This document shows positions 1-9,539 of a stretch of 64,000 nucleotides of DNA, one piece after another. The stretch spans positions 186,001-250,000 of the forward strand of contig NZ_WIBF01000004.1 of assembly GCF_009496005.1 (NCBI RefSeq), given 5' to 3'. The stretch comes from Tritonibacter litoralis (lineage in GTDB: Bacteria > Pseudomonadota > Alphaproteobacteria > Rhodobacterales > Rhodobacteraceae). The notes beneath the pieces are model-generated. The model saw only the letters and a list, made by a program, of their open reading frames with translations. It ran no database searches and was not told where the DNA came from. Position 1 is the stretch's first letter. Every line of letters begins with the position of its first letter. The position numbers and the translations under genes are program-made.

Positions 1-1146
1 GATCCACAGATGTCGGTGGCCATTCTGGTTGCCGATCATCACAGCGGCGCAGTGCTGGCCTCGGTCGGCGCGCCCGCCTATCGCGCAGATCGCGCGGGGT
101 TTGTGGATATGACGCAGGCCTATCGCTCGCCCGGGTCCACACTGAAACCGCTGGTCTATGGTCTAGCCTTTGACCGGGGGCTGGCCCATCCCGAAACCTT
201 GATCCATGACGGGCCGGTAGAGTTTGACGGCTATGCGCCGCAGAACTTTGACGGGGTGTTTCGCGGTGACCTGCGCCTGCGCGCGGCGTTGCAGCAGTCG
301 CTCAATACGCCGGTTGTGCGGCTGACGCAGGCCTTGGGCCCCGCCCGCCTGATGGATGTGATGCGGCGCGGCGGCGTTGCGGGTCAATTGCCCGCAGGGC
401 GCGCGGGGCTTGCGGTTGCCCTGGGCGGAGTGGGCCTGCGGCTCTCGGATCTGGTGCAGCTTTATGCGGGGATTGCGGCTGGCGGGCAGGGGATGCACCT
501 GCGGTATCTGCAAGACGCGCCAGAAACAGCGGGCGCACGGATGTTGTCGCCGGTGTCGGCCTGGTATCTGGGTGACATCCTGCGGGATCTGCCACCGCCT
601 CCCGGCGCGCAACCGCGTCAGCTGGCCTATAAAACCGGCACGTCTTATGGCCACCGGGATGCTTGGGCCATTGGCTGGGATGGGGACCATGTGATTGGTG
701 TCTGGATGGGCCGCGCGGATGGCACACCAGTGCCCGGCGCCTTTGGCGGCGATCTGGCGGCACCTGTGCTGTTTCAAAGCTTTGGCCGCCTGAAACCGCA
801 ATTCGCCCCGCTGCCTGCGGCCCCTGCAGCGGCGCTGACAGTGACCACCGATGCCTTGCCGCGCCCCCTGCAGCGGTTCGAAGACCGCGCACCCGTGCGC
901 CAAAAGGCGGAGGCCCTGCAGCTGTTGTTCCCACCTGATGGCGCGAATTTGGTAGCCTCGGATGCGCTGACCCTCAAGATCCAAGGCGGCGAGGCCCCGT
1001 TTATGGTGCTGCACAATGGCACGCCCGTGCGCAGCCGCATTCACCGCCGCGCGTTTGAGATCCCGATCACCGGACAGGGGTTTTCGCAATTGGTGGTGGT
1101 GGACCGGCTGGGCAACAGCGACCGCGTCGACATCCGCTTGCACTAA
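1..1146 (+). CDS. pbpC: Penicillin-binding protein 1C, 3' part (5' end outside window)
   Basis: This is the C-terminal transpeptidase half of a class A bifunctional peptidoglycan synthase. The reading frame is already open at base 1, so the true start and the glycosyltransferase domain lie upstream. Counting from the in-frame Met at base 10, the three transpeptidase motifs are in order: SxxK (STLK, residues 43-46, catalytic Ser43), SxN (SLN, 97-99) and KTG (KTGT, 208-211). The last 75 or so residues fit the BiPBP_C domain found in PBP1C. All catalytic motifs are intact. The enzyme should be anchored in the inner membrane and cross-link peptidoglycan in the periplasm. It converges on the DUF4159 operon, with about 30 bp between the two stop codons. 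Confidence 0.93.
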   Translation, partial: DPQMSVAILVADHHSGAVLASVGAPAYRADRAGFVDMTQAYRSPGSTLKPLVYGLAFDRGLAHPETLIHDGPVEFDGYAPQNFDGVFRGDLRLRAALQQSLNTPVVRLTQALGPARLMDVMRRGGVAGQLPAGRAGLAVALGGVGLRLSDLVQLYAGIAAGGQGMHLRYLQDAPETAGARMLSPVSAWYLGDILRDLPPPPGAQPRQLAYKTGTSYGHRDAWAIGWDGDHVIGVWMGRADGTPVPGAFGGDLAAPVLFQSFGRLKPQFAPLPAAPAAALTVTTDALPRPLQRFEDRAPVRQKAEALQLLFPPDGANLVASDALTLKIQGGEAPFMVLHNGTPVRSRIHRRAFEIPITGQGFSQLVVVDRLGNSDRVDIRLH

Positions 1147-1176
1147 AACAACAGGGCGGGGGAGAGGCGGCTGGGA

Positions 1177-3222
1177 TTACCCGCGCCGCCCCTCGCGCAG
1201 CCAGGCCGCCAGAACCAAAATGACGCTCATCAGCAGCAACAGCCAGGACGGCACCAGCGGAGTTTGCCGCACCGCCAGCGTCTCATAGGCGTTGCGCGGT
1301 GTCAGACCAATCCAGCCGCGCCCGGCTGCGGGACGCCCCAGCCGCACATCGCGCAGGCGCGGCAACCCCTCGGCAATGGCCAGATCACCGCCCTGGGCTG
1401 CCTTGATCAACGGAGCAAGCACGGCACCTGTTGCAATCGTCTCTTCAAACTCACGCGGGGCGGCGGGGCCCAGACCAATCACCGCCTCTGCATCGCCTTC
1501 GGCCAGGCGGTACAGCCCGATTTCGGGCCCGGTGAACTGCGCCTCAAACTGTCCGGGAGAGACCTCCTCCATCGGGACTTGGGTCACCACACCGCTGGGG
1601 TCGGTCACCGTGACGTCCCCAACCGAGCCGGTCAGGCTGCGGCGCAGAATGCGCATGGTCTGGCCATTGGCCTCAGCCCACAGCATGTCCTCTTCGAGGT
1701 CGGGTTCCTTCATCATCCAATGGGCCAGCCGTCGCAACAATTCCAACTGCGGCCCGCCCCCCTCATAGCCGCGGCTCCACAGCCAGGCATGGTCCGAGGC
1801 CAACAGCGCCACGCGCCCTTCCTCCACCCGGTTCAGCACCAGCAACGGGCGGTTGTCGACGCCGTTCATCAACACATGACCCTCGGGGGCGTTGAGTTCA
1901 ATCTGACGCAACCAACGCCCCCAGGTTTCGGCGCCGGTCAGATCGGCGGTGACCGGATGGCGCGCCCCCAGATCGGACACGGTGGGGCGATAATGCTCCT
2001 CGATCACCCGCGCGGTTGGCTGGGCCGGCATAATCCGGGACAGAGGCGAACGGTAGATACTGTCGGCACTGGCAAAATCGGGCCCGGCCGCCACCAGCAC
2101 CGCACCACCCTTGCGCACATATTCCGCCACATTGTCCAAATAGACCGAGGGCAAAATCCCGCGCCGCTTGTAGCGGTCAAAGATGATCAGATCGAAATCC
2201 TCGATCTTTTCCAGAAACAGCTCCCGCGTGGGAAAGGCAATCAGCGACAGCTCTTCGACCGGCACGCCGTCCTGCTTCTCAGGCGGGCGCAGGATGGTGA
2301 AATGGACCAGATCCACGGCGCTGTCAGATTTCAACAAGTTGCGCCATGTGCGCCCACCGGGGTGCGGCTCGCCCGAGACCAGAAGCACCCGCAGCCGGTC
2401 CCGCACGCCATTGATTTGCACCAGGGCAGTGTTGTTGCGATCCGTCAACTCACCCTCGGCGGTGGGCACGGTAAACTGGATCACATTGCGCCCGCCATGG
2501 GGCAGGGCGATGGGCAGTTCAAAATCAACGCCAACCGGCAGGGTGAACTGCTGCGCCTCTCCCCCGTCGATGGAAATCTCCAGCCGGGAAACCCCGCCGG
2601 TATCAGGCGCGGCCCCCTGATCTTCGATCCGCAGCGACAGGGTGACAGGTTCGCCGATGATGGCAAAGCTTGGGGCCTGTTGCACCACCAGTCGCCGGTC
2701 CCAGTCGCTGTCCCGACCGGTCCGCAACAGATGCAGGGGGGCAGGCAGGTCTGGCGGCACATCCAGATCATGCACTTGCCCGTCTGAAATGGCGATGATA
2801 CCCGCAACCCGGCCGCTGGGCTCATTGGCCAGCGCTTCGGTTATGGCGGTTACCAGCTCGGTGCCCGCATTGCCCGCGCCATCGGCCAAGACCACTTCCC
2901 GCAGTTCGGTATGGGCCCGGCTGGCGGCGGCCTCGCGAATATGGTCCAGAGCGCGACTGTTTTGGTCTGGCCGGTCCGACAAGCGCTGGCTGGCGCTTTG
3001 ATCGCTCACAACCAAGACGATGTCATCCAATGGCGCCCGCTCTTCGGTCTGCGAAATCGGTCCGGCCAAGGCAACGGTCAGGATCACGGCGGCCAAGGCG
3101 CGCAACAGCCAGCCCGACAACCCTTTCCACGCGGCCAGCCCTGCCGCCAGCAGGCTGAGCACGCCAAGCGCCCAGATCACAGCCCAGGGCACCAATGGAT
3201 CAAACAGGATATTGTGGCTCAT
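1177..3222 (-). CDS. Membrane protein of the MoxR/DUF58/DUF4159 operon
   Basis: A 681-residue protein with two N-terminal membrane segments (about residues 11-31 and 38-55) and one C-terminal segment (about 655-673), so most of it should be periplasmic. A von Willebrand A-like strand (DIVLVVSDQS, near 67) follows the N-terminal anchors, and a region near 370 (GGAVLVAAGPDF) resembles the class I glutamine amidotransferase-like fold common in such proteins. No catalytic triad was identified. It is the last gene of the operon, starting 8 bp after the preceding stop with a good ribosome site (GGGGTCAAG then ATG). Biochemical function is unknown; by context it is a partner of the MoxR chaperone system. 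Confidence 0.8.
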   Translation of the reverse strand: MSHNILFDPLVPWAVIWALGVLSLLAAGLAAWKGLSGWLLRALAAVILTVALAGPISQTEERAPLDDIVLVVSDQSASQRLSDRPDQNSRALDHIREAAASRAHTELREVVLADGAGNAGTELVTAITEALANEPSGRVAGIIAISDGQVHDLDVPPDLPAPLHLLRTGRDSDWDRRLVVQQAPSFAIIGEPVTLSLRIEDQGAAPDTGGVSRLEISIDGGEAQQFTLPVGVDFELPIALPHGGRNVIQFTVPTAEGELTDRNNTALVQINGVRDRLRVLLVSGEPHPGGRTWRNLLKSDSAVDLVHFTILRPPEKQDGVPVEELSLIAFPTRELFLEKIEDFDLIIFDRYKRRGILPSVYLDNVAEYVRKGGAVLVAAGPDFASADSIYRSPLSRIMPAQPTARVIEEHYRPTVSDLGARHPVTADLTGAETWGRWLRQIELNAPEGHVLMNGVDNRPLLVLNRVEEGRVALLASDHAWLWSRGYEGGGPQLELLRRLAHWMMKEPDLEEDMLWAEANGQTMRILRRSLTGSVGDVTVTDPSGVVTQVPMEEVSPGQFEAQFTGPEIGLYRLAEGDAEAVIGLGPAAPREFEETIATGAVLAPLIKAAQGGDLAIAEGLPRLRDVRLGRPAAGRGWIGLTPRNAYETLAVRQTPLVPSWLLLLMSVILVLAAWLREGRRG

Positions 3223-3230
3223 CTTGACCC

Positions 3231-5990
3231 CTACTGCCCCAGGCGATCCAACAGCGCAGGCACATGCACCTGATCGGATTTATAGTTGCCGGTCAGCACA
3301 TGCATGACCAGATTGACCCCAAACCGATAGGCCAGCTCGCGTTGGCGTTCACCTGCAAAGCCGCGTCCAACCGGCAGGCGCGCACGCCCGTTTTCATCCA
3401 CCGCCCAGGCCGCGGCCCAATCATTGCCGCCGATGACCACCGGGCTGACCCCATCGTTTAGATTGCGAAACGGCAGCCCTTCGACCTGTTCGGCATCAGG
3501 CGGCGCCGCTTCGACCCAGACCGGCGCGCCACGTTGACGGCCGGGAAAGTCCTGTAGCAGGTAAAAGGCGCGCGTCAGCACATGGTCCTGCGGCACCGGC
3601 TCCAGCGGCGGAATATCCAGCGGTCGCGCCAGCCGTTGCAGATGCCGCGCTGCATCGCTGGTGGCCCCGACCCGCGCCAGATCCGCATCCCGCGTGTCAA
3701 ACAGGATCATGCCACCGGATTGCAAATAGGTATTCAGCTTTTCATAGGCCTCCGGCGATGGCAGCGGTTGCTGCGGCGAGATCGGCCAATAAAGCAGCGG
3801 ATAAAACGCCAGCTCGTCCGTCTCGATATCAACACCGGCTGGGTTTGCGGGCTCAACCGAGGTGCGGAAATACAGGATATCGCCCAGCCCTCGCAGCCCA
3901 TCCTGCGCCAGCTGGTCCAACTGCGGATCCCCGGTCAACACATGGCCCAGGCTGACCTCGGAGGTCAGCGCCGGCGGATTGTCGGTCTCCTGTGCCTGAC
4001 CCTCGGGCGCGCTCAGCATCAGCGCCACGGCCCAGACCGCCGCCGCACCACCGCCCAGCCGCAACAGGCCCGACACCGCCAGCGTTGCCACCGCATCGAT
4101 CACCAGCGCCACAAGGGCTGCGGCCAGGAACAGGCCGCCAAGGATACGTTCCTGGCTCTGTTCAAATCCGCGCAAGGTCACTGATCCAGGCCAGACCGGC
4201 GCGGTCAGGATATCCTCGGTGCCGACCGCATTGCGGGCCAGGCTGCGGCCATTGCTGGTATAGACGCCGGGGCGCAGCTCTGCCCCCAGCGGTTCCGACA
4301 CCAGATCGGGGCCCGCCACGCCCGGCAGGCTGCTGCCGTCCTGGATCTGTCCAAACCCATCCAACACCTGAACCGGGCTCCAGGTTGTGCCTTCCAGCTC
4401 GGCACCATCGGGGCTTTGAGCGGCGCTTGACACGGCCAGCCGCTCCAGCATTTCCACAAAAAGACCCGACAGGGGCAGGCTGCTCCATTCCGCATTGGCG
4501 GTCACGTGAAACAGCACCACTTGTCCCTGTGCCAATGGTTTGCGGGTCACCAACGGCGTGCCATCGCCCAATTCGGCAATCACCCGTTCCGCCAGATTGG
4601 GATCGGGCTGCGCCACCACTTGGGAGGTGACGGTGACCTCATCCGGGATCACCAGCCCGAAAAAGGGTGAGTTTTCTGCAAAAGGCGCCAGCGTCTTGGG
4701 AGCGCCCCAGCTCATGGCTCCACCCAGGCTGCGCCCGCCCGCTCGCAGGCGCACAGGCATCAGCACATGTTCCTCATTGCGTGCCGTGTCGCTGGCGGCA
4801 AGCCGTGGCCCGGCGAAGCGCACCAGCAGACCGCCGTTTTCCACCCATTCGACCAATGCGGCTTCTTGGCTTTGAGGCAGCTGGGCAACATCCGCCAGCA
4901 CAATCACATCCGGATTGGCCGGCAGCAGATCGGTCAGATTGCCTTCCAGCAGATCCGTCGTCTCCACCAAAGCTTTACGCAAATAATGCAAGGGAGAGAG
5001 CAGCGCCAACCCTTCGTTGCCACTGACCGACCCGATCAAGGCCACCTCGCGCCGCCGCAGACTGTCATCGCTCAGCGCAATCGCGCCAGCGGACCGCCGC
5101 CCTTGCAGGGCAAACCACTGCAAACGGCCCCGCAGTTCCGCAGGCAGCGACAGCCGTGTTTCGCCTTCGGCCTCATCGGCGGCCAGATCAATAGTGGCGG
5201 TGGCCAGCGTGCGCAGGGTGCCGCCCGGATCCTTGCCCTGTGCCAGAACGGTCAGGGATTGTGCAGCACTTGTGTCTGCCCGCACGGCCTGCAGGGAAAT
5301 GGCCCCGTCCACAAATGTGGGCGGGCGCAGGCCGATCACCGGTGCCGGGGGCGCAACAACGGTCACGTGACCGCGCGCCTCAAATGCATCCAACAGGGCG
5401 TCCTGCTGCTCCAAGGCCAGCCCATCGCTGTACCAATGGGTGTCAAACCCGCCGGTGACGCCCTCCAGATGGGCCAGGCTCTGTTCCACCGTGTCGGCGG
5501 TCGCGCGCCAGGCCTCGGGTGCCAGGCCAGGCAGTTGTTGGGCCCAGACATCGGCGGCTTGAAACACCAAAGGAGCGGGATCGGTCAGTCGCAGGATCGC
5601 CACAGGTCGCCCGGCGCGCCCGGCCTCGGTCAGGTCGCTGTCCAGCTGACGTTCCAACGCGCGCCAATGGCTTGCACCCGCCCAGCTGGCATCCAGCACC
5701 ATCACAACAGGCCCGGTGCCATCGGCGCGGGCATTTGGGTTCAGCACGGGCCCGGCCAACCCGATGATCACCGCCGCAACCGCCAGCATCCGCAGCAGCA
5801 ACAGCCACCAGGGGGTGCGGTCGGTCTGGCTATCGTCATCGCGCAGGCCCACCAGCAAGGTCACCGCGGGAAACAGCCGTTTGATTGGCGCCGGCGGCAC
5901 CGCCCGCAGCAACAGCCATAAAGCCGGCAGCACCAAAAGCCCCAGCAACAACCACGGCGCGGTAAAGCCGATGCCCGCTATCACACTCAT
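3231..5990 (-). CDS. BatA N-terminal / DUF4159 domain membrane protein
   Basis: A 919-residue protein with an N-terminal BatA-type hydrophobic region (two membrane segments in the first 85 residues around an RLFP motif), a VWA-like segment (VVMVLDASWAG), a second membrane region near residue 650-700, and a C-terminal DUF4159 domain (LYFRTSVEPANP through GMILFDTRDAD). The start at 5990 is preferred over an upstream Met because its ATG overlaps the stop of the DUF58 gene in an ATGA tetranucleotide, a sign of translational coupling. DUF4159 proteins recur next to moxR and DUF58 genes and are thought to act in cell-envelope biogenesis. No enzyme activity can be assigned. Confidence 0.88.
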   Translation of the reverse strand: MSVIAGIGFTAPWLLLGLLVLPALWLLLRAVPPAPIKRLFPAVTLLVGLRDDDSQTDRTPWWLLLLRMLAVAAVIIGLAGPVLNPNARADGTGPVVMVLDASWAGASHWRALERQLDSDLTEAGRAGRPVAILRLTDPAPLVFQAADVWAQQLPGLAPEAWRATADTVEQSLAHLEGVTGGFDTHWYSDGLALEQQDALLDAFEARGHVTVVAPPAPVIGLRPPTFVDGAISLQAVRADTSAAQSLTVLAQGKDPGGTLRTLATATIDLAADEAEGETRLSLPAELRGRLQWFALQGRRSAGAIALSDDSLRRREVALIGSVSGNEGLALLSPLHYLRKALVETTDLLEGNLTDLLPANPDVIVLADVAQLPQSQEAALVEWVENGGLLVRFAGPRLAASDTARNEEHVLMPVRLRAGGRSLGGAMSWGAPKTLAPFAENSPFFGLVIPDEVTVTSQVVAQPDPNLAERVIAELGDGTPLVTRKPLAQGQVVLFHVTANAEWSSLPLSGLFVEMLERLAVSSAAQSPDGAELEGTTWSPVQVLDGFGQIQDGSSLPGVAGPDLVSEPLGAELRPGVYTSNGRSLARNAVGTEDILTAPVWPGSVTLRGFEQSQERILGGLFLAAALVALVIDAVATLAVSGLLRLGGGAAAVWAVALMLSAPEGQAQETDNPPALTSEVSLGHVLTGDPQLDQLAQDGLRGLGDILYFRTSVEPANPAGVDIETDELAFYPLLYWPISPQQPLPSPEAYEKLNTYLQSGGMILFDTRDADLARVGATSDAARHLQRLARPLDIPPLEPVPQDHVLTRAFYLLQDFPGRQRGAPVWVEAAPPDAEQVEGLPFRNLNDGVSPVVIGGNDWAAAWAVDENGRARLPVGRGFAGERQRELAYRFGVNLVMHVLTGNYKSDQVHVPALLDRLGQ

Positions 5991-6886
5991 ACCGGGCTCC
6001 TTTGCAGGGCGTGATAGATCCACATCAAGCCGGTTTGCGCATTGTCGCCAGTGTGATGGATCCCCATCCGCCAGCCCGCGTCCCGGCACAGGCGGTCCAA
6101 AAGATCACGCCGCTCCGCCAGCCGTTCCAGATAACGATCTTTCAGGGCAGAAGCTTTCAACGTCTCATGCTCCACCGCTCCGGTCACGCTTTGAAACCTT
6201 GTGCGCCCCACAAAAGGAAAGCTCTCCTCAGCCGGATCCAGCACCTGCAGAACCACACCCCGCACGCCCCGATCGGCGGCTTTGGTCAAGGCCAGCTGCA
6301 GCTCTTCAAACGGGCCGAGAAAGTCAGAGATAAACAGCGCCCGCGCATGGGGGATCAGCGCCCGGTGTTCGGGGGGGGCATAATCGGCCTGATCCGTGCG
6401 GCTGAACATCTCTGTCAGGCGCAGGATCTGTTGATTGCCACGTCGGGGTGGCAACAACCCGCCGGTCAGGCCGACGCGTTCGCCTGCACGGATCATCAGG
6501 ATCGCTGCCGCCAGCGCCAGAACCCGCGCGCGGTCGATCTTGTGCGGCAACTGGTCAGAAGACGAAAACCGCATCGACGCCCCCAGATCGCACCACAGAT
6601 GCACGGTCTGGGCGATCTGCCACTCGCGCTCGCGCACAAACTGCTGATCGCCTTTGGCAGAACGCCGATGGTCAATCATCCGACGGCTGTCGCCCTGTTG
6701 CAGCGGGCGGTATTGCCAGAAATCATCACCCATGCCCGCACGCCTGCGCCCGTGATCCCCCAACAGGACCGAGCCCGCCAGATGCTCCGCCTGTACCAAA
6801 AGCGGCGGCAGAGCGCTGGCTTCATCCTCGGCGTGGTGGCGTAATGCGCTGACCGGGGCGCTGTCGGGGGCGGGGGACAAGCTCAC
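5987..6886 (-). CDS. DUF58 domain protein
   Basis: A 299-residue cytosolic protein with the DUF58 core: the signature W-Y-R-P-L-Q-GD-R-IDHRRSAK (about residues 55-78), which family members share, then a VWA-like fold. No membrane segment is evident. The start codon is GTG at 6886, overlapping the MoxR stop (GTGA), and the 3' end overlaps the next gene by 4 bp (ATGA), so the three genes are probably translated from one mRNA. DUF58 proteins are the usual partners of MoxR AAA+ ATPases; the pair is believed to help mature metal-binding or envelope proteins, but the client here is unknown. Confidence 0.9.
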   Translation of the reverse strand: MSLSPAPDSAPVSALRHHAEDEASALPPLLVQAEHLAGSVLLGDHGRRRAGMGDDFWQYRPLQQGDSRRMIDHRRSAKGDQQFVREREWQIAQTVHLWCDLGASMRFSSSDQLPHKIDRARVLALAAAILMIRAGERVGLTGGLLPPRRGNQQILRLTEMFSRTDQADYAPPEHRALIPHARALFISDFLGPFEELQLALTKAADRGVRGVVLQVLDPAEESFPFVGRTRFQSVTGAVEHETLKASALKDRYLERLAERRDLLDRLCRDAGWRMGIHHTGDNAQTGLMWIYHALQRSPV

Positions 6887-7899
6887 GCGGCGGCACCGCT
6901 GCGCTGCAGGCCCTGCACCTCATTGGCGATGGTTTCAATCAGATCCGTCAGACTGTCGCCGCGCGCCCGCGCCGCAAAGGTCAGCTGCATCCGGTGGCTG
7001 AGCACCGGCAAGGCCATGTCGATCACATCCTCTGCATTGGGCGCCAGACGCCCCTGCAACATGGCCCGCGCCCGCACCGCCAGCATCAAGGCCTGCGCCG
7101 CCCGCGGACCCGGCCCCCAGGCCACGGTCTCGCGCACCCGATCGCTGACGTCCGCCTCATTGGGGCGGAAGGCGCGCACCAGATCCAGGATCAGCTCAAC
7201 CACCGATTCTCCAACCGGCATCCGCCGCAGCAGGGTCTGGGCCGCCAGCAATTCATCTCCGGTGAAAACTGTCGTGGCCTCGGCCTCTTCAACGCCGGTG
7301 GTGGCCAACAGAATATCCCGTTCAGTGTCGCGATCCGGATAGGGCACGGTGATCTGGAACAGGAACCGGTCCAGCTGCGCTTCGGGCAGGGGATAGGTGC
7401 CCTCTTGCTCGATCGGGTTCTGGGTGGCCAAGACATGAAACGGCGTGCCCAAGGACCGGGTTTCACCAGCCACGGTGACCTCACGCTCCTGCATCGCCTG
7501 CAACAGCGCCGATTGCGTCCGGGGGCTGGCGCGGTTGATCTCATCGGCCATCAACAGTTCACAGAAAATCGGCCCCTGAATAAAGCGAAACGCCCGGCTG
7601 CCGTCGTCGGTGGTGTCCAGAACCTCGGACCCCAAAATATCGGCGGGCATCAGATCCGGCGTGAACTGGATCCGGTTGCCACGCAGGCCCATGACGGTCG
7701 ACAGGGTTTCCACCAAACGGGTCTTGCCCAGCCCCGGCAGACCGATCAACAGACCGTGACCCCCACACAGCAAAGTGGCCAGCGTCAGGTCCACAACCCG
7801 CTCCTGTCCGATAAACCGCCGCGTGATCGAAGCGCGCGCCTCTTGCAGCTTGGCTTCCAAAGTCTCGATTTCTGTCAATAAATCGTCGGGTTCGGACAT
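6883..7899 (-). CDS. MoxR-family AAA+ ATPase
   Basis: A 338-residue MoxR AAA+ ATPase, a putative chaperone that uses ATP to remodel client proteins. The Walker A motif is GLPGLGKT (residues 53-60) and the Walker B-like segment is LLMADEINRASP, followed by the family-typical LLQAMQE. The start at 7899 is chosen over a far upstream Met because it has a ribosome site (AAAGGGAAAGCC then ATG) and gives the family-typical N-terminus. It is the first gene of a minus-strand operon with DUF58, DUF4159 and a membrane protein. The promoter must lie in the 52 bp shared with the divergent DUF1285 gene. Confidence 0.95.
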   Translation of the reverse strand: MSEPDDLLTEIETLEAKLQEARASITRRFIGQERVVDLTLATLLCGGHGLLIGLPGLGKTRLVETLSTVMGLRGNRIQFTPDLMPADILGSEVLDTTDDGSRAFRFIQGPIFCELLMADEINRASPRTQSALLQAMQEREVTVAGETRSLGTPFHVLATQNPIEQEGTYPLPEAQLDRFLFQITVPYPDRDTERDILLATTGVEEAEATTVFTGDELLAAQTLLRRMPVGESVVELILDLVRAFRPNEADVSDRVRETVAWGPGPRAAQALMLAVRARAMLQGRLAPNAEDVIDMALPVLSHRMQLTFAARARGDSLTDLIETIANEVQGLQRSGAAA

Positions 7900-7951
7900 G
7901 GCTTTCCCTTTGCACCGCCTATACACTGCCAGTCTATCGCGCTTCTGAGAA

Positions 7952-8542
7952 ATGGCAAAAGCAATGAGTGGACAAAAAGCTGTGACGCCCTCGGCAGATG
8001 GGCTCGCCGCCGCCGCACAAGCGGCCTCTGACGGAAAACGCCTGCCCCCTGTGCATCTGTGGAATCCTCCCTTTTGTGGCGATTTAGACATGCGAATTGC
8101 CCGTGACGGGACCTGGTTTTACCTTGGAACGCCCATTGGGCGATTTGAACTGGTGAAACTCTTTTCGTCGATCCTCAAGCGGGAAGAGGGAAAATATTTT
8201 CTGGTCACCCCGGTCGAAAAAGTGGGCATTACCGTGGATGACGCCCCCTTTGTGGCGGTGGATTTCGAAGCGTCTGGCACAGGTGAGTCGCAATCGCTGC
8301 AATTTGTGACCCATGTTGACGATAGTGTTACGGCCGGGCCGGACCATCCGATCCGGGTGGAACGTGACCCCGAAACCGGCGAGCCGTCCCCCTATATTTT
8401 GATCCGCGCCAACCTTGAGGCGTTGATTGACCGCAAGAGCTTCTATCGCCTTGTTGATTTGGGCGCGCACCATGAGGACTGGTTTGGCCTGTGGTCGGGC
8501 GGCGTGTTTTTCCCGGTCATCCCCTCCGACGAATTGCCCTGA
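7952..8542 (+). CDS. DUF1285 domain protein
   Basis: A 196-residue protein of the DUF1285 family, recognised by the central DMRIARDGTWFYLGTPIGR and the later EKVGITVDDAPF and FWSGG-like C-terminal features. Family proteins are small soluble alphaproteobacterial proteins of unknown role, commonly found next to moxR as here. No signal peptide or membrane segment is present. An alternative start four codons later (7964) is possible; 7952 was kept because a GAGAA stretch precedes it. It is divergent from moxR across 52 bp. Confidence 0.88.
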   Translation: MAKAMSGQKAVTPSADGLAAAAQAASDGKRLPPVHLWNPPFCGDLDMRIARDGTWFYLGTPIGRFELVKLFSSILKREEGKYFLVTPVEKVGITVDDAPFVAVDFEASGTGESQSLQFVTHVDDSVTAGPDHPIRVERDPETGEPSPYILIRANLEALIDRKSFYRLVDLGAHHEDWFGLWSGGVFFPVIPSDELP

Positions 8543-8647
8543 CGTCTGGGATCCTGGATTGCTATTTCAGTAAGCTACCGACAAGGTTGCACCGGGGTCT
8601 GCGGAGGAGCAGGCCCCAAAAGGTACAAGGCAACAGGAGGAGCAGCC

Positions 8648-9409
8648 GTGACCCAAAAGCTTGCAATTGTGACCGGAGCCGCGCGCGGCATTGGTCTGGC
8701 CACCACAAAACTATTTCTGGATCAGGGCTGGTTGGTGGCCATGGTGGACCGCGATGCCGCCGAGCTTGAGCTGGTGGCAACAGATCTGGCGGGCGCAACA
8801 GCTTTTGTCTGTGATGTCTCCATCCCGGATCAGGTCACCGCAACACTGGCCGCAATTGAAGCCCAGTTTGGCCGTGCCGATGCTTTGGTCAATAATGCAG
8901 GGGTTGCCGATTTTGGCCCGCTGGAGGAACACGACTTTGCCCGCTGGCGTCGGGTTATGGAGACCAATCTGGACGGTGTGTTCCTGGTCAGCCAGGCGGC
9001 GTTGGCGCTGTTAAAGAAATGCCAGGGTGCCATTGTGAACATCGCCTCGATCTCGGGCCTGCGCGCCAGCACTTTGCGACTGGCCTATGGCACCTCCAAG
9101 GCGGCGGTCATTCATATGACCAAACAGCAGGCGGCAGAACTGGGGGAATATGGTATCCGCGCCAATTGTGTCTGCCCCGGACCTGTGCGCACCAAACTGG
9201 CGATGGCGGTGCATTCACAAGAGATCATCGATGCCTATCACGACGCGATCCCGCTCAATCGCTATGGGTCTGAACAGGAAATCGGCGAGGTGATCTGTTT
9301 TCTCTGTTCCGACAAGGCAAGCTATGTCACCGGGCAGATCATCGCAGCGGATGGCGGTTTTGAAAGCACAGGCGTGGGCCTGCCCGCTTTGCGTGCGACC
9401 AAAGGGTGA
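8648..9409 (+). CDS. Short-chain dehydrogenase/reductase (SDR)
   Basis: A 253-residue classical SDR oxidoreductase using NAD(P)H. The cofactor motif TGAARGIG spans residues 9-16, NNAG 82-85, the catalytic Ser is in NIASISG (131-137), and the catalytic YxxxK is Y147/K151. The C-terminal VTGQIIAADGGF is also typical. Substrate is not evident. Translation starts at GTG 8648 behind a strong AGGAGG-like site (around 8636-8642). It lies 130 bp before hydroxypyruvate isomerase on the same strand, so a role in a hydroxy-acid or sugar-acid pathway is possible, but that is inference. Confidence 0.92.
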   Translation: MTQKLAIVTGAARGIGLATTKLFLDQGWLVAMVDRDAAELELVATDLAGATAFVCDVSIPDQVTATLAAIEAQFGRADALVNNAGVADFGPLEEHDFARWRRVMETNLDGVFLVSQAALALLKKCQGAIVNIASISGLRASTLRLAYGTSKAAVIHMTKQQAAELGEYGIRANCVCPGPVRTKLAMAVHSQEIIDAYHDAIPLNRYGSEQEIGEVICFLCSDKASYVTGQIIAADGGFESTGVGLPALRATKG

Positions 9410-9504
9410 TCCCTCTGCATCGGCGTTCTACCGCCATCGTGAGCTTTTGCGATAAATTGCGGGTTTTCGCGGACTTGGCGCTCGCTTAGGCTGCGCATAG
9501 ATCC

Positions 9505-9517
9505 AAACGCGACGTTT
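9505..9517. promoter_or_regulatory. Inverted repeat upstream of hyi
   Basis: AAACG-CGA-CGTTT is a perfect 5-bp inverted repeat ending 22 bp before the hyi start. A third half-site (AAACG, 9519-9523) follows at once, so three half-sites occur in 19 bp. This spacing and position fit a transcription-factor operator; the regulator is unknown. Confidence 0.35.
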
Positions 9518-9539
9518 TAAACGAGATCCGGGACCGCCG

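Noticed and set aside
1264-2787. Long plus-strand open frame opposite the membrane-protein gene
   Set aside because: Composition is low-complexity (Q, R, H, P, G rich), no known domain, and the minus strand carries a coherent operon gene. It is an antisense shadow of GC-rich codons; the same applies to long frames opposite dnaE2, accD, sthA and the liv genes.
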